Assembly: GCA_035550375.1 (NCBI GenBank)
Contig: DASZPH010000120.1
Span: forward strand, 62,001 to 126,000
From: DASSFG01 sp035550375
GTDB lineage: Bacteria; Planctomycetota; Planctomycetia; Pirellulales; JAICIG01
Length of the DNA: 64,000 nt
Direction: 5' to 3'
The notes beneath the pieces were generated by a model, which had not been told where the DNA came from, ran no database searches, and saw only the letters and a program-made list of their open reading frames with translations. The translations under genes were made by a program, and so were the position numbers. The stretch's first letter is position 1. Every line of letters starts with the position of its first letter. Positions 54,755 through 63,825 of this stretch are shown here, piece by piece.

Positions 54755-55954
54755 ATGCTCACCCGCCGCAACCTGCTCAAACGTTCTTCGCTGCTTGCTC
54801 TTGCTCCCACCGTGCCCGCTTTTCTCGCCCGCTTGGCGAGAGCGTCGGAAGCGAAGGCCGACGACCGCGTGCTGGTGGTGATCCAACTCGACGGAGGCAA
54901 CGACGGCATCAACACGGTCGTGCCGTACCGCGACGAGGGATACACCAAACATCGCGACCGGCTGCGGCTGCCGGTCGAGAGATTACACAAGCTCGACGAT
55001 CAAGCGGCGCTGCACCCTTCGATGCGGACGATGGCCGATCTTTTTCAGCAGCAGCGGCTGGCGATCGTGCAGGCGGTCGGCTATCCCAATCCCAGCCGAT
55101 CGCACGACGTGAGCATGTCCATCTGGCACACGGCCCGTCTCGATCCGGTTGAGCCCAAGGGCTACGGGTGGCTGGGGCGGGCGCTGGACTGGTTGCCGCC
55201 GCGGCCCGGCGTGCCCTCCGCCATGCTCGTGGGCGAGGGGCCCCTGCCGGCGGCCGTGATCGGCCGGCAATCGATCGCCGGCACTTTCTCCAAGGTCGAA
55301 GAACTGGCGATCCAGAACGAATCGGTTCGTGCCGCGCTCGCCCCCAACTCGCCGGGAGACGACCTCGAGGCGTTCGTCCGCCGTGCCACGCTCGACGCCT
55401 ATACAACGGCCGACGAGGTGACGTCCGCGGCCGCGCGAAAGAACGGTAACGCGAGCTACGCGACGAGCCAACTCGGCCAGCACCTGGCGCTGGTGGCCAG
55501 GTTGATCGAGGCCGGCCTGCCTACGAGGGTTTACTACGCCGTGCAGCGCGGATACGACACGCACGCGGCGCAGATGGACACGCACTCTCGGTTGCTGGGC
55601 GAGTTGAGCGGGGCGCTGGGGGGATTTCTCAATGACCTCAAGGAAGCCGGGGTCGACGACCGCGTGCTGGTGATGGTTTTCAGCGAGTTCGGCCGCCGCG
55701 TGGCCGAGAACGCTTCAGCCGGAACCGATCACGGCACGGCCGCCCCGATGTTTCTGGCGGGCCACGGCTTGAAACCCGGCCTGATCGGCACCGCGTCGAG
55801 CCTGCTCGACCTGGACGACGGCGATCTGAAGATGACGGTCGATTTTCGCCGTGTCTATGCCACGGTGCTCAAGAACTGGCTGGCCGTCGATCCGGCCGTG
55901 GTGTTCGACGGGCGATTCGAGGAACTGCCGATGTTGAACGAACGCAACTCGTAG
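54755..55954 (+). CDS. DUF1501 family secreted protein (sulfatase-like fold)
   Basis: ATG 54755 gives a 399-residue protein with a twin-arginine style start (MLTRRNLLKRSSLLALAPTVPAFLARLARA). DUF1501 motifs are LDGGNDGINTVVPYRDEGY, QAVGYPNPSRSHDVSMSIWHTAR, RGYDTHAAQ and MVFSEFGRRVAENASAGTDHGTAAPMFLAG. The fold is related to alkaline-phosphatase-like enzymes. It follows the DUF1800 gene by 41 bases and ends the operon that begins with blaI. Membrane insertion or anchoring is not seen. Confidence 0.9.
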   Translation: MLTRRNLLKRSSLLALAPTVPAFLARLARASEAKADDRVLVVIQLDGGNDGINTVVPYRDEGYTKHRDRLRLPVERLHKLDDQAALHPSMRTMADLFQQQRLAIVQAVGYPNPSRSHDVSMSIWHTARLDPVEPKGYGWLGRALDWLPPRPGVPSAMLVGEGPLPAAVIGRQSIAGTFSKVEELAIQNESVRAALAPNSPGDDLEAFVRRATLDAYTTADEVTSAAARKNGNASYATSQLGQHLALVARLIEAGLPTRVYYAVQRGYDTHAAQMDTHSRLLGELSGALGGFLNDLKEAGVDDRVLVMVFSEFGRRVAENASAGTDHGTAAPMFLAGHGLKPGLIGTASSLLDLDDGDLKMTVDFRRVYATVLKNWLAVDPAVVFDGRFEELPMLNERNS

Positions 55955-56024
55955 AGCTGAGTGGCGGGAGTCCGGTCAAGGATGCCAACCCTCGTCCGCT
56001 CTGACGGCAACCGAATCACCTGGT

Positions 56025-56264
56025 TCACTTCCGCTTCCCTTTGAACCCGGCTTTGCCGTTGGCAACCTTGAGTTCTGTGATCAGCAGCAGGTCGAAGATG
56101 CTGAAGCTGTCGTCTTCGTGATAGACGATCACCGTGCGGCCGACAGGCGAATGCGACCAAAAATCGCGGTGCGGAACATGGTGCCGGCTGCCGTCGGCCA
56201 AGTGGATGGTAAACGGCCGGAAAGGCGTGGCATTGAGGACGGCTTGAAGCTCGTCGATTGTCAT
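56025..56264 (-). CDS. Small protein of planctomycete type, unknown function
   Basis: ATG 56264 gives a 79-residue protein MTIDELQAVLNATPFRPFTIHL with DGSRHHVPHRDFWSHSPVGRTVIVYHEDDSFSIFDLLLITELKV. The FRPFTIHLADG pattern recurs in short planctomycete proteins in my memory. It predicts a small beta-barrel-like fold. An in-frame TTG at 56279 is the alternative start. It is convergent with the DUF1501 gene and divergent from the ThuA gene; no function can be given. Confidence 0.6.
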   Translation of the reverse strand: MTIDELQAVLNATPFRPFTIHLADGSRHHVPHRDFWSHSPVGRTVIVYHEDDSFSIFDLLLITELKVANGKAGFKGKRK

Positions 56265-56477
56265 CGATTTGGAAAGCAAGACCGAAGAGACGACTTCAGT
56301 ATGGGCCGTTTAGGCCGTTCCCACGACGAAGGGGACTCAGATCGTGGCCGCGCTGGCCCTCTGACTGCGCCCACCCGACAATTCCCAGGCGCGGCGGCTT
56401 GGATTACAATCGCGGGACACTTGCGTTCAATGCATATTTCCCGCCCCTGGCAATCCTCTCCCTCTTGAAACACGCCC

Positions 56478-57257
56478 ATGACTCGCACCCTCATCGCCCG
56501 GTCTGTTTTGTTCACGCTTGTCGGTCTGATCGTCGCCACACGGGCGGCGGCCGGTGACGGCAAGCCGCTCAAGGCACTTCTCATTGCCGGCGGCTGCTGC
56601 CACGACTACGCGAAACAGAAGGACATCCTCAAGGAGGGACTCGAAAAGCGCGTGAACGTCGAAGTGACCATCGTTTATTCGCCCGACACGAGCACGCAAG
56701 CCCGCTTCGATATCTATAAAGATCCGAACTGGGCCAAGGGGTACGACGTGGTGATCCACGACGAGTGCACGTCCGACGTGAAAGACATCCCCTACGTGCG
56801 GAACATTCTCAACGCGCACAAGGGAGGCGTGCCGGCCGTCAACTTGCACTGTGCCATGCACTGCTACCGCGTCGACACGAACGACTGGTTCGCGTTCGTC
56901 GGCATTCAGTCGGCGAGGCATGGACCTCAGCTCCCGATTGCGATCACCTTCGTCGACAAGGACCACCCCGTGACCCACGGCCTGGCCGATTGGACGACGG
57001 TCAACGAAGAGCTGTACAACAACGTCAAAGTTCTCGACAGCGCCACGCCCCTGGCCCGCGGCAAGCAGAAACTGGAAAACGGCGAAGATGATTTCGTGGT
57101 CGCCTGGGCCAATCAGTATGGCAAGACGCGGGTGTTCAGCACGACGATAGGCCACAACACGGCCACCGTCGCCGATTCTCGCTATCTCGACCTCGTCGCC
57201 CGCGGCTTGCTCTGGTCGTGCGACAAGCTGAACGACGATTATTTGAAGCCTGAGTAA
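56478..57257 (+). CDS. Secreted ThuA-domain protein
   Basis: The 259-residue protein has a signal peptide (to about residue 25) followed by a ThuA (trehalose utilisation-like) domain of the class I glutamine-amidotransferase fold. Signatures are KALLIAGGCCHDY, DVVIHDECTSDVKD, GVPAVNLHCAMHCYR and ARHGPQLPIAITFVDKDHPVTHGLADW, with GKTRVFSTTIGHNTATV at the end. ThuA proteins in planctomycetes accompany sugar catabolism, but their substrate is mostly unknown. The pair CC in the nucleophile-type loop is noted; whether Cys acts catalytically is unclear. Confidence 0.88.
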   Translation: MTRTLIARSVLFTLVGLIVATRAAAGDGKPLKALLIAGGCCHDYAKQKDILKEGLEKRVNVEVTIVYSPDTSTQARFDIYKDPNWAKGYDVVIHDECTSDVKDIPYVRNILNAHKGGVPAVNLHCAMHCYRVDTNDWFAFVGIQSARHGPQLPIAITFVDKDHPVTHGLADWTTVNEELYNNVKVLDSATPLARGKQKLENGEDDFVVAWANQYGKTRVFSTTIGHNTATVADSRYLDLVARGLLWSCDKLNDDYLKPE

Positions 57258-57349
57258 AGAGCCTCGGGTTTAGGTTCAGGATCGTCGGCGGTTCGTTGCA
57301 GGACCGGTAGGCTCACGCCTCTGGTTCGCCGCCGTGTGCGGAAGTTGTT

Positions 57350-58246
57350 TTAGTTCCGCACGTCCAGCTTGGCTCCGCGATTGGTGATGGCGGGAGCCGT
57401 GTTGGCGATGAGTTGACTCTTCTCAACGAGGGTTGAGGATGGGCCTTCGACACGAAGCTGCTCGGTGCCGTTGTCGCCGACCACGCACTCGGCAATGCGT
57501 GCCTGCGAGGAGCCGGCCACGGTGATGCCGCTGCGACCGTTGCCGCGACTGATCACACCCAGGATCTCGCAATTCTTGCCGCCATCGTTGACGTTGATCC
57601 CGTCGATCCGGAAGCCTTGCACGATGAGGTTCGTGATCAGCACGTCGTGGACGTGATAGATGGTGATGCCCGTTTGCCGCTCGGAGTACGCCAGGTCGTA
57701 GTTGCGCGGAAGCTCGTTGCGCTCGACGCAAAAATAGATGTCGGCGTCGCGTCGATACCACTCGAGCGGCTCAAGCAGCGGCAGTCGAGTCTCGTTGTGA
57801 GGCAGCTTTCGCTGCGTGGCCGGCTGGCCGTCGAGAAAAAGCTGCTGGTAGGCGGAGCGAGGCGGGTGAAAACGAAAAACGGTTCCTCGCTCGTGCATCC
57901 AGGCGTCTGCCGGCACTGGCTCGGCTCCCTCCAGCGTGGCCCCCTGCCCGTCGATGACGAAGGGCGAAAGCGCGGTGCCGCAGTGCTTGGCGGCCGAAAG
58001 GCTGATCGACTCGCGGTAGGGCTGGCCCGTGTTGGCGAGCAGAATGTGGTCGCCGGCGTGGCAGATGCGCAGCGCTTTCTGCAGGGTACGCACGGGTCCG
58101 CTGCCGCCCAGGTTGGCGGACTGGCTGCCGTCGTGCAGATCGTCGCCTCCCACATTATCGACATAAACGGTCGCGGCGGGCGCCAGCTCGACGGAAAGCA
58201 CCAGCGCGCACGCCAAAAGCGGCAAGAATCGTAAGGTGGATGTCAT
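57350..58246 (-). CDS. Secreted right-handed parallel beta-helix protein
   Basis: The 298-residue protein has a signal peptide ending ELAPA, then TVYVDNVGGDDLHDGSQ, the usual start of planctomycete pectate-lyase-like proteins, and PbH1-type coils (ITIYHVHDVLITNLIVQGFRIDGINVNDGGKNCEILGVISRGNGRSGITVAGSSQARIAECVVGDNG in part). It resembles a polysaccharide lyase or binding protein, but no catalytic Asp/Arg set can be assigned. It is short for a full lyase. It runs toward the ThuA gene. Confidence 0.8.
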   Translation of the reverse strand: MTSTLRFLPLLACALVLSVELAPAATVYVDNVGGDDLHDGSQSANLGGSGPVRTLQKALRICHAGDHILLANTGQPYRESISLSAAKHCGTALSPFVIDGQGATLEGAEPVPADAWMHERGTVFRFHPPRSAYQQLFLDGQPATQRKLPHNETRLPLLEPLEWYRRDADIYFCVERNELPRNYDLAYSERQTGITIYHVHDVLITNLIVQGFRIDGINVNDGGKNCEILGVISRGNGRSGITVAGSSQARIAECVVGDNGTEQLRVEGPSSTLVEKSQLIANTAPAITNRGAKLDVRN

Positions 58247-58273
58247 GACCCAAGTCTAGCACGCGAGGAAGGG

Positions 58274-58957
58274 TCAGTTCCGTTCGTCCGATTGCACGAT
58301 GCCGTCGCGAAGACGCACGATGCGGCGGGCGCGTGCGGCGACGTCCTCTTCGTGGGTGACGATGATGATCGTCTTGCCGGCCGCGTTCAGCTTGTCGAAC
58401 AAAGCCAGGATTTCGGCCGTGGTCACCGAGTCGAGGTTTCCCGTGGGCTCGTCGGCCAGGATGAAGTACGGGTCGTTCACCAGGCTGCGCGCGATCCCCG
58501 CCCGCTGCTGCTGACCGCCGGAAAGCTGCATCGGCCGGTGCCGCACGCGTTCGCCCAGGCCGACCATCGTCGCCAGTTCCAGGCAGCGCTCGCGGCTTTC
58601 GGGCGTAAGCTGACCCAGGTAGTAGAGCGGCACTTCGATGTTCTCCAGCACCGTCAACTGCGGGATGAGGTTGTACGACTGGAACACGAAGCCGATTCGC
58701 GAGGCCCGAATCTCGGAAAGCTCGTCGTCGTTCATCTCAGCCACATTGTCGTCGCCCAGATAGAAGCTGCCGCCCGTGGGACGGTCGAGGCAGCCGAGCA
58801 GGTTGAGGAGCGTGCTTTTGCCGGAGCCGGACGGCCCCATGATGGCAACGTAGTCGCCCTCGGGGATATCGAGCGAAATGCCGCGCAGCGCGTGCACCGT
58901 CTCGCCTCCCAGGAAATAGTCTTTGTGCAAATCGACGATGCGGGCGGCGAGTTTCAT
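58274..58957 (-). CDS. ABC transporter ATP-binding protein, LolD/MacB type
   Basis: The 227-residue protein has all ABC motifs: Walker A GPSGSGKST, signature LSGGQQQRAGIA, Walker B YFILADEPTGN with the catalytic Glu, and the switch THEEDVAARA. DYFLGGETVHALRGISLDIPEGDYVAIMGPSG is the MacB/LolD N-terminus. The family usually pairs with a FtsX-like permease for lipoprotein release or efflux, but no permease gene is adjacent, so its partner lies elsewhere. It follows the beta-helix gene's start by 27 bases and is transcribed the same way, so they may share a transcript. Confidence 0.9.
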   Translation of the reverse strand: MKLAARIVDLHKDYFLGGETVHALRGISLDIPEGDYVAIMGPSGSGKSTLLNLLGCLDRPTGGSFYLGDDNVAEMNDDELSEIRASRIGFVFQSYNLIPQLTVLENIEVPLYYLGQLTPESRERCLELATMVGLGERVRHRPMQLSGGQQQRAGIARSLVNDPYFILADEPTGNLDSVTTAEILALFDKLNAAGKTIIIVTHEEDVAARARRIVRLRDGIVQSDERN

Positions 58958-59064
58958 GGAGGAGGGTCTGGGGTCTTGGATTTCAGGTCTTAGGACTCGA
59001 CGCCTAAAACCCTTCTTTCCAGTTCATCGTAAGCAGTAAGTTCTACGCGCTCAACGGTTACAGC

Positions 59065-59094
59065 TTGACGGGCCGGCTGCCGAACTGATAAAAA
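59065..59094 (+). promoter_or_regulatory. Candidate promoter of the second DUF1501 gene
   Basis: TTGACG (59065-59070) and TAAAAA (59089-59094) are 18 bases apart; ATG 59202 lies about 108 bases downstream. The -10 match is modest. Confidence 0.4.
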
Positions 59095-59201
59095 GGGTTT
59101 GATTGGAGTGTCAGCGGCAGTGCCGCTTGCGGCCCAGGCAGGCACCTGCGACGGCTGCGATCAACCGGCAGTCCAAGCCTTCCACCCGAGGTGCGCCCGC
59201 T

Positions 59202-60548
59202 ATGCTTACGTTCCTAGGCCCAAAATCCGGCGGCTTTTGCGACGGACTCTCTCGACGTAGCTTCCTGCGAATCGGCGCCCTTGGGGTCGGCGCCGGCGCC
59301 TTGACGCTGGCCGACCTCATGCGGGCGGAAGCGGCGGCCGGCAGCGCTTCGCCCCACAAGGCCGTGATCCATATCTTTCTGGGCGGCGGACCGCCGCACC
59401 AGGACATGTGGGACATCAAGGTCGACGCCCCCGCCGAGATCCGCGGCGAGTTCAGCCCGATCCACACCAAGGTGCCGGGCATCGACATCGGCGAGGTCTT
59501 TCCACGGATCGCCTCGATCATGGACAAGTGCGTCGTCATCCGCTCGGTGGTCGGCGCAAACGGAAACCACTACGCCTTCCAGTGCAACACGGGCTGGATG
59601 GAACCGTCGCTGGCAGCCCTGGGCGGCCGCCCCTCAATCGGTTCGGCTGTCGCCCGCCTGATGGGACCGGTCGATCGCTCGGTTCCCCCGTTCGTCGGAC
59701 TGGCGGCGAACACCCAGCATCGTCCCTGGTCGGACGGCGGCACGCCCGGCTTTCTCGGCGCGGCGTACGCGCCGTTCAAGCCCGACGGACCGGGAATGGA
59801 GAACATGAAGCTCAACGGCGTGTCGCTCGACCGCCTGCAGGACCGCCGCCGCCTGCTGGGAAGTTTTGACCGTCTGCGCAGCGATATCGACTCGACCGGC
59901 GTGATGGACGGGATCGACGCCTTCGGGCAACGGGCGCTCGACGTGCTCACTTCCAGCAAACTCCTCGACGCGCTCGATCTCTCGAAGGAGGATCCTCGCG
60001 TCCGCGAGCGTTACGGCGACGGAAAGCCTTACAAATACCAATACGACGGAGCCCCCACCGTTAACGACCACCTGCTCATGGCCCGCCGGCTGGTTGAAGC
60101 CGGCGCGCGTGTCGTCACCCTCAGCTATGGACGCTGGGACAGTCACGGGCAGAATTTCGATCTGGTGCGCGACCACGGCTCGAAGCTCGATCAGGGCTTT
60201 ACGGCCCTGGTCGAGGATCTCGATGCCCGCGGCATGCTGAACAACGTCACGGTCATCGCCTGGGGCGAGTTCGGCCGCACGCCGCGGATCAACAACACCG
60301 CGGGCCGCGACCACTGGCCGCAGGTGAGCTGCGCCCTGTTGGCCGGCGGCGGCATGCGGGGCGGGCAGTGCATCGGCAGCACCAACCGGCTGGGCGAACA
60401 CGCCCAGGACCGCCCCGTTCACTTCCAAGAGGTCGTGGCCACCCTCTATCACAACCTGGGCATCGACACCGCCAGCACGACGATTGTCGATCCGACCGGC
60501 CGCCCGCAGTACCTTGTCGAGCAGCCGCCGATCCCCGAGCTGATTTAG
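59202..60548 (+). CDS. DUF1501 family secreted protein with Tat signal
   Basis: ATG 59202 gives 448 residues. The signal reads GLSRRSFLRIGALGVGAGALTLADLMRAEAA, a clear twin-arginine type. DUF1501 motifs are IHIFLGGGPPHQDMWDIK, CVVIRSVVGANGNHYAFQCNTGW, LSYGRWDSHGQNF and VIAWGEFGRTPRINNTAGRDHWPQ. It is only distantly alike to the DUF1501 protein at 54755, which belongs to the DUF1800-linked class. In planctomycetes this class often follows cytochrome c/DUF1549-type genes, not seen next to it here. Confidence 0.9.
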   Translation: MLTFLGPKSGGFCDGLSRRSFLRIGALGVGAGALTLADLMRAEAAAGSASPHKAVIHIFLGGGPPHQDMWDIKVDAPAEIRGEFSPIHTKVPGIDIGEVFPRIASIMDKCVVIRSVVGANGNHYAFQCNTGWMEPSLAALGGRPSIGSAVARLMGPVDRSVPPFVGLAANTQHRPWSDGGTPGFLGAAYAPFKPDGPGMENMKLNGVSLDRLQDRRRLLGSFDRLRSDIDSTGVMDGIDAFGQRALDVLTSSKLLDALDLSKEDPRVRERYGDGKPYKYQYDGAPTVNDHLLMARRLVEAGARVVTLSYGRWDSHGQNFDLVRDHGSKLDQGFTALVEDLDARGMLNNVTVIAWGEFGRTPRINNTAGRDHWPQVSCALLAGGGMRGGQCIGSTNRLGEHAQDRPVHFQEVVATLYHNLGIDTASTTIVDPTGRPQYLVEQPPIPELI

Positions 60549-60622
60549 GATCCAGAGGTCCAACCCTCGTTTAACCGGTGGCCAACGGCGCCCGCGAATG
60601 CTGAGGACGTGAGGCGAAGCCG

Positions 60623-61147
60623 ATGCCCCTGACCTCGGTCGAAGAGTCGTTACTGCTCGCCGCCTACTATCGAGGCGGAAATCCTAAAAAAATAGGATCG
60701 GGAGGCAAGTGCGATGAGGTCGTCACGCTGTCGCTGTTCTATACAGGCGACATCTCGCGCGAGGATTGCGCGGAGCGGTTCTCTCGCAGAAGTTATGTTG
60801 GCAAACTGTACGACAGTTGTGGCCGGCTAAAAAAGACGATTAAAGCCCGATACCGGGAGTTGATTCGCCTGATCCGCGAGCATCCGGAGCTGATCGAAGG
60901 CCGAGGCAATCTTGAGACTCCCGCGGATCCAACGTATACCGAGTGCCGCCTGACGCATGCCGGCTTCGTACTTGCCCGCACACTGATCGAATCGTTGCCC
61001 GTCAAACCGGAGTTTCCGAACTGGCCCGACCGGGGCGCGGAGCCCCCGGGCGTCAAGGAACACGACTTCTCGCGCACGGCGAACGATGCATGTTTCGTCA
61101 TGGTCTCCGTCTCCCGGAAGTCTCCGCCTTCCGACGGTCGGAGTTGA
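60623..61147 (+). CDS. Unknown 174-residue protein
   Basis: A GAGGCGAAG stretch precedes ATG 60623. The protein starts MPLTSVEESLLLAAYYRGGNPKKIGSGG and has a helical central part (CGRLKKTIKARYRELIRLIREHPELIEG), with LTHAGFVLARTLIESLPVKPEFPNWPDRG near the C-terminus. The ThAG-style ending is reminiscent of winged-helix proteins (ltxxG in MarR/PadR-like families), but the evidence is weak. It has no signal peptide. It is downstream of the DUF1501 gene by 74 bases and convergent with the cytochrome b gene. Confidence 0.45.
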   Translation: MPLTSVEESLLLAAYYRGGNPKKIGSGGKCDEVVTLSLFYTGDISREDCAERFSRRSYVGKLYDSCGRLKKTIKARYRELIRLIREHPELIEGRGNLETPADPTYTECRLTHAGFVLARTLIESLPVKPEFPNWPDRGAEPPGVKEHDFSRTANDACFVMVSVSRKSPPSDGRS

Positions 61148-61222
61148 CGAGCTATGTCGCTGTCGGTGGGAACCAGAAGGAATCAAGTCGACCTGATCGG
61201 CTGACGAGCGATCTGTCGGGCA

Positions 61223-63130
61223 TCACTCGGAACCAGCCGTCTCCGAAGCGGCCGGTTCGTACCAATCGCCCCGCAGCCAGCGGACGAGCAGATCGAGGTT
61301 CGCGGGGCTGATGATGTTGTTCTCCGGCTTGTTTTCGTGTTCGGCAAAAACGGGCATCCGGTCGTTGTCGTCGCGATAATAGCGCTCATGCGCCGGGTTG
61401 GCGATCATGCCTTTCAACCATTCATACGACCCGTAGCCCGTCAGATCCGGAGCCGAACCGAGGTCGCCCGCATCGTGGAACTTGTGGCAGTCGGTGCAGC
61501 CGATCTCCCGGATCTGCGCCTGCCCTTGCTGAATAAGGGCCGCGTCTTTGGCATCCTGCGATCGCTGCGCGGGCAAAGCGGCTTCGGCCGAGAGGGCCGC
61601 CACCAGCGACGCGACCTTCTCTTTGTCGGCCTTCGCCAGCGTTTCTTTCACGAAGCCCTGCATCTCGCCTTCTTTGTGTTTCGTGCCGCCGAAGTAGTTC
61701 GCCCCGTCGATCTGGCCCGGATCCAACAATCCGCCGATCCACTGGCGGCTGGCGAAGTGCGTGAGGTTCGGGGCCGACGGTTTGTCGGGAAACTCCGTCG
61801 CAGCGTCGTGCGTATGGCAGCTCGCGCAGTAGCGGTCGAAGAGCCGCGGGCCCTGCGTTTTGGGATCCTGGCGGAGAACCGACAACATGCCGGCCGGGGG
61901 AATGCCCGCCGGCGCTTTGGCCAGCTCGATCGCCCGGCGTGCGTCTTCTTCCGCGCGCTCGACCGCCTTCAGATAGGCCTCCGAGGCCTCGAATCGCTTG
62001 ATCTCATCTTCCCCGGCCCCTTCACTCGGCTTGGCCACGTATTGCGCCAGGCGATCGGCATAGAGGGCCTGACCGGTGAGAACCCCCACGCCCGCCAGCA
62101 GAATCACGAGGAAGCCGACGTTGAATACGTGTCCGACCTGCCAGCGGCCGACGAGCGGCATCAGGGCCAGAACCGTCATGATGGCCCCCGGCACGACGAT
62201 CGCCCCCAGCAGTTCGCCCGTCGCGCCCTGTCCTTCAAACAGCTTCAAGAACTGAAAGAGAAACAAGAAATACCACTCCGGCCGGGCGGCGGAGTACTCG
62301 TTGGCGGCGTCGGCCGGGGCTCCCAACTCGGCCCCCAGGAATTCGCCCTTCGGTTGCCCGGCGTGGCTGCCGTCCAGGGACGGCCGCAAGACGAAGATCA
62401 CTACGAAAACGAGCACCGCCAGACACGCGACCGCGTCTTTCAGAACCTGGTCGGGCCAGAAGGTCGTGTCGGGCCGGCGGTGAGGCTGGCGGGTGTGGAT
62501 GCCGTGGCGGCGAAAGATGGCGATGTGTAGCACCAGAAACAAGACGAGCAAGGCCGGCAGCACGCCGGCGTGCAGGGCGAAAAAGCGGGTCAACGTCTGG
62601 TGGCCGTAATCCGCCCCGCCCACCACGAGCTTCTGCAGCGACGGCCCGACCACGGGGACGATGCCCATCAGGTTTGTCGCCACGCGCGTGGCCCAATAAC
62701 CTTTTTGGTCCCAGGGGAGCAGGTAGCCGGTAAGCGACAACCCCAGCACGATCTGCAGCAGGATCAGCCCCAGCCAGAAATTGACCTCGCGCGGAGCCCG
62801 GTAGGCGCCGTCGACCACCACCTGCAACAAGTGCAGGGCCAAGAGCATCACCATGGCCTGGGCCGTGAAGTGGTGCAGCCCGCGCAGGAGCCACCCTCCC
62901 TGCATTTCGTGCTGGATGTGGTAGACGCTTTCCCAGGCGGTCTGGCTGCTGGGGCTGTAGCACATCCACAGAAAAATGCCCGTGACGACCTGGACCGTGA
63001 AGGCGAACACCAGCGTGCTGCCCCACACGTACCGCCAGCGGGAGCCGCCCGGAATATGTTCGTACAGCGCGGCCCGCGTCAGCTCGCGGTAACCCGTGCG
63101 GTCATCTAGCCAGTCGAGAAAGGCGCTCAT
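61223..63130 (-). CDS. Cytochrome b (with subunit IV-like half) fused to a di-heme cytochrome c domain
   Basis: ATG 63130 starts MSAFLDWLDDRTGYRELTR; the product is 635 residues. The N-terminal half has b-type heme ligands in LHHFTAQAMVMLLALHLL and in FALHAGVLPALLVLFLVLHIAIFRRHG, where the second pair is 15 residues apart, as in cytochrome b6. PEWYFLFLFQFLKLFEG is the quinol-site PEWY of the C-terminal part. After a charged coil come CASCH at residues 435-439 and CTDCH at 545-549, so the protein carries its own c-type electron acceptors. It overlaps the Rieske gene by one base (TGATG). Membrane quinol oxidation in a bc-type complex is inferred. Confidence 0.85.
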   Translation of the reverse strand: MSAFLDWLDDRTGYRELTRAALYEHIPGGSRWRYVWGSTLVFAFTVQVVTGIFLWMCYSPSSQTAWESVYHIQHEMQGGWLLRGLHHFTAQAMVMLLALHLLQVVVDGAYRAPREVNFWLGLILLQIVLGLSLTGYLLPWDQKGYWATRVATNLMGIVPVVGPSLQKLVVGGADYGHQTLTRFFALHAGVLPALLVLFLVLHIAIFRRHGIHTRQPHRRPDTTFWPDQVLKDAVACLAVLVFVVIFVLRPSLDGSHAGQPKGEFLGAELGAPADAANEYSAARPEWYFLFLFQFLKLFEGQGATGELLGAIVVPGAIMTVLALMPLVGRWQVGHVFNVGFLVILLAGVGVLTGQALYADRLAQYVAKPSEGAGEDEIKRFEASEAYLKAVERAEEDARRAIELAKAPAGIPPAGMLSVLRQDPKTQGPRLFDRYCASCHTHDAATEFPDKPSAPNLTHFASRQWIGGLLDPGQIDGANYFGGTKHKEGEMQGFVKETLAKADKEKVASLVAALSAEAALPAQRSQDAKDAALIQQGQAQIREIGCTDCHKFHDAGDLGSAPDLTGYGSYEWLKGMIANPAHERYYRDDNDRMPVFAEHENKPENNIISPANLDLLVRWLRGDWYEPAASETAGSE

Positions 63131-63693
63131 CACTTGGGGATCTTCTCTTGAATGCCACTTAAGTAGTCGACGTAACGCACCCAGATTTCCTGCTGTTCGT
63201 CCGACTGGCGAACCTCGGCGTCGAGCTTGTCGAGATCGCGCGGGCTGGGACCGAACTCGAACTGGCCGTCGACCTTGAAGGCGCTGTCGTGGCACGGGCA
63301 CTGGTAGACGTTGCGTGTCCGGTTGAAGGCCACGAAGCACCCCGCGTGCGGACAGGTGGCATTGAAGCACTCGACTTCGCTGCTCCCCGCCTGCCTGCGA
63401 AGATATACGGCTCCAATCGCCTCGTTCGGATACCGGGTCCAGGCGTCCTGGCGGTCGGCGATCACCGGGAACTGCCGCGGAACACCGTCGTCGGGCAGGG
63501 CGGCCAGCGTGGTGATGCGAACGAGCCGCCCGGGCTCGTCGCCGGCGCCGGCCTCTTTCCGCTTGCGCAGGGGATTGGCAAAAGTGAACACGCCGGCGGC
63601 GAAAGGAAAGGTGCCGGCGACCAGGCCGATCAGCGTGGCAAGGATGCCGCGGCGGGTGGCGCCGGCTGTATCAATCTGCTGGGGTTCGGACAT
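63130..63693 (-). CDS. Rieske iron-sulfur protein of a bc complex
   Basis: From ATG 63693 the 187-residue protein has a membrane helix (RRGILATLIGLVAGTFPFAAGVFTFA) with a twin-arginine-like start (ATRRGI). The [2Fe-2S] ligands are CPHAGC and CPCHDSAF; the usual first box is CTHLGC, so Pro and Ala replace Thr and Leu. ECFNATCPHAG precedes it and GQFEFGPSPRDLDKL follows. Its stop overlaps the cytochrome b start by one base, so the two are translated together. Confidence 0.9.
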   Translation of the reverse strand: MSEPQQIDTAGATRRGILATLIGLVAGTFPFAAGVFTFANPLRKRKEAGAGDEPGRLVRITTLAALPDDGVPRQFPVIADRQDAWTRYPNEAIGAVYLRRQAGSSEVECFNATCPHAGCFVAFNRTRNVYQCPCHDSAFKVDGQFEFGPSPRDLDKLDAEVRQSDEQQEIWVRYVDYLSGIQEKIPK

Positions 63694-63825
63694 AGATCGG
63701 TCTCGCTCAGACGGACAGTTGGAGGCAGATCGGATTTTGGTGGGGGCGGGATTCGGTTGAGGCACGGCGTACAGGGCGAGGGACCCTGATCGCGGCGCCT
63801 GCGCCGAACTGCGGCGGGAATGCGA

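Noticed and set aside
61337..62530. Plus-strand 397-codon open frame over cytochrome b
   Set aside because: Antisense of cytochrome b, which has heme ligands and PEWY; Arg/His-rich composition.
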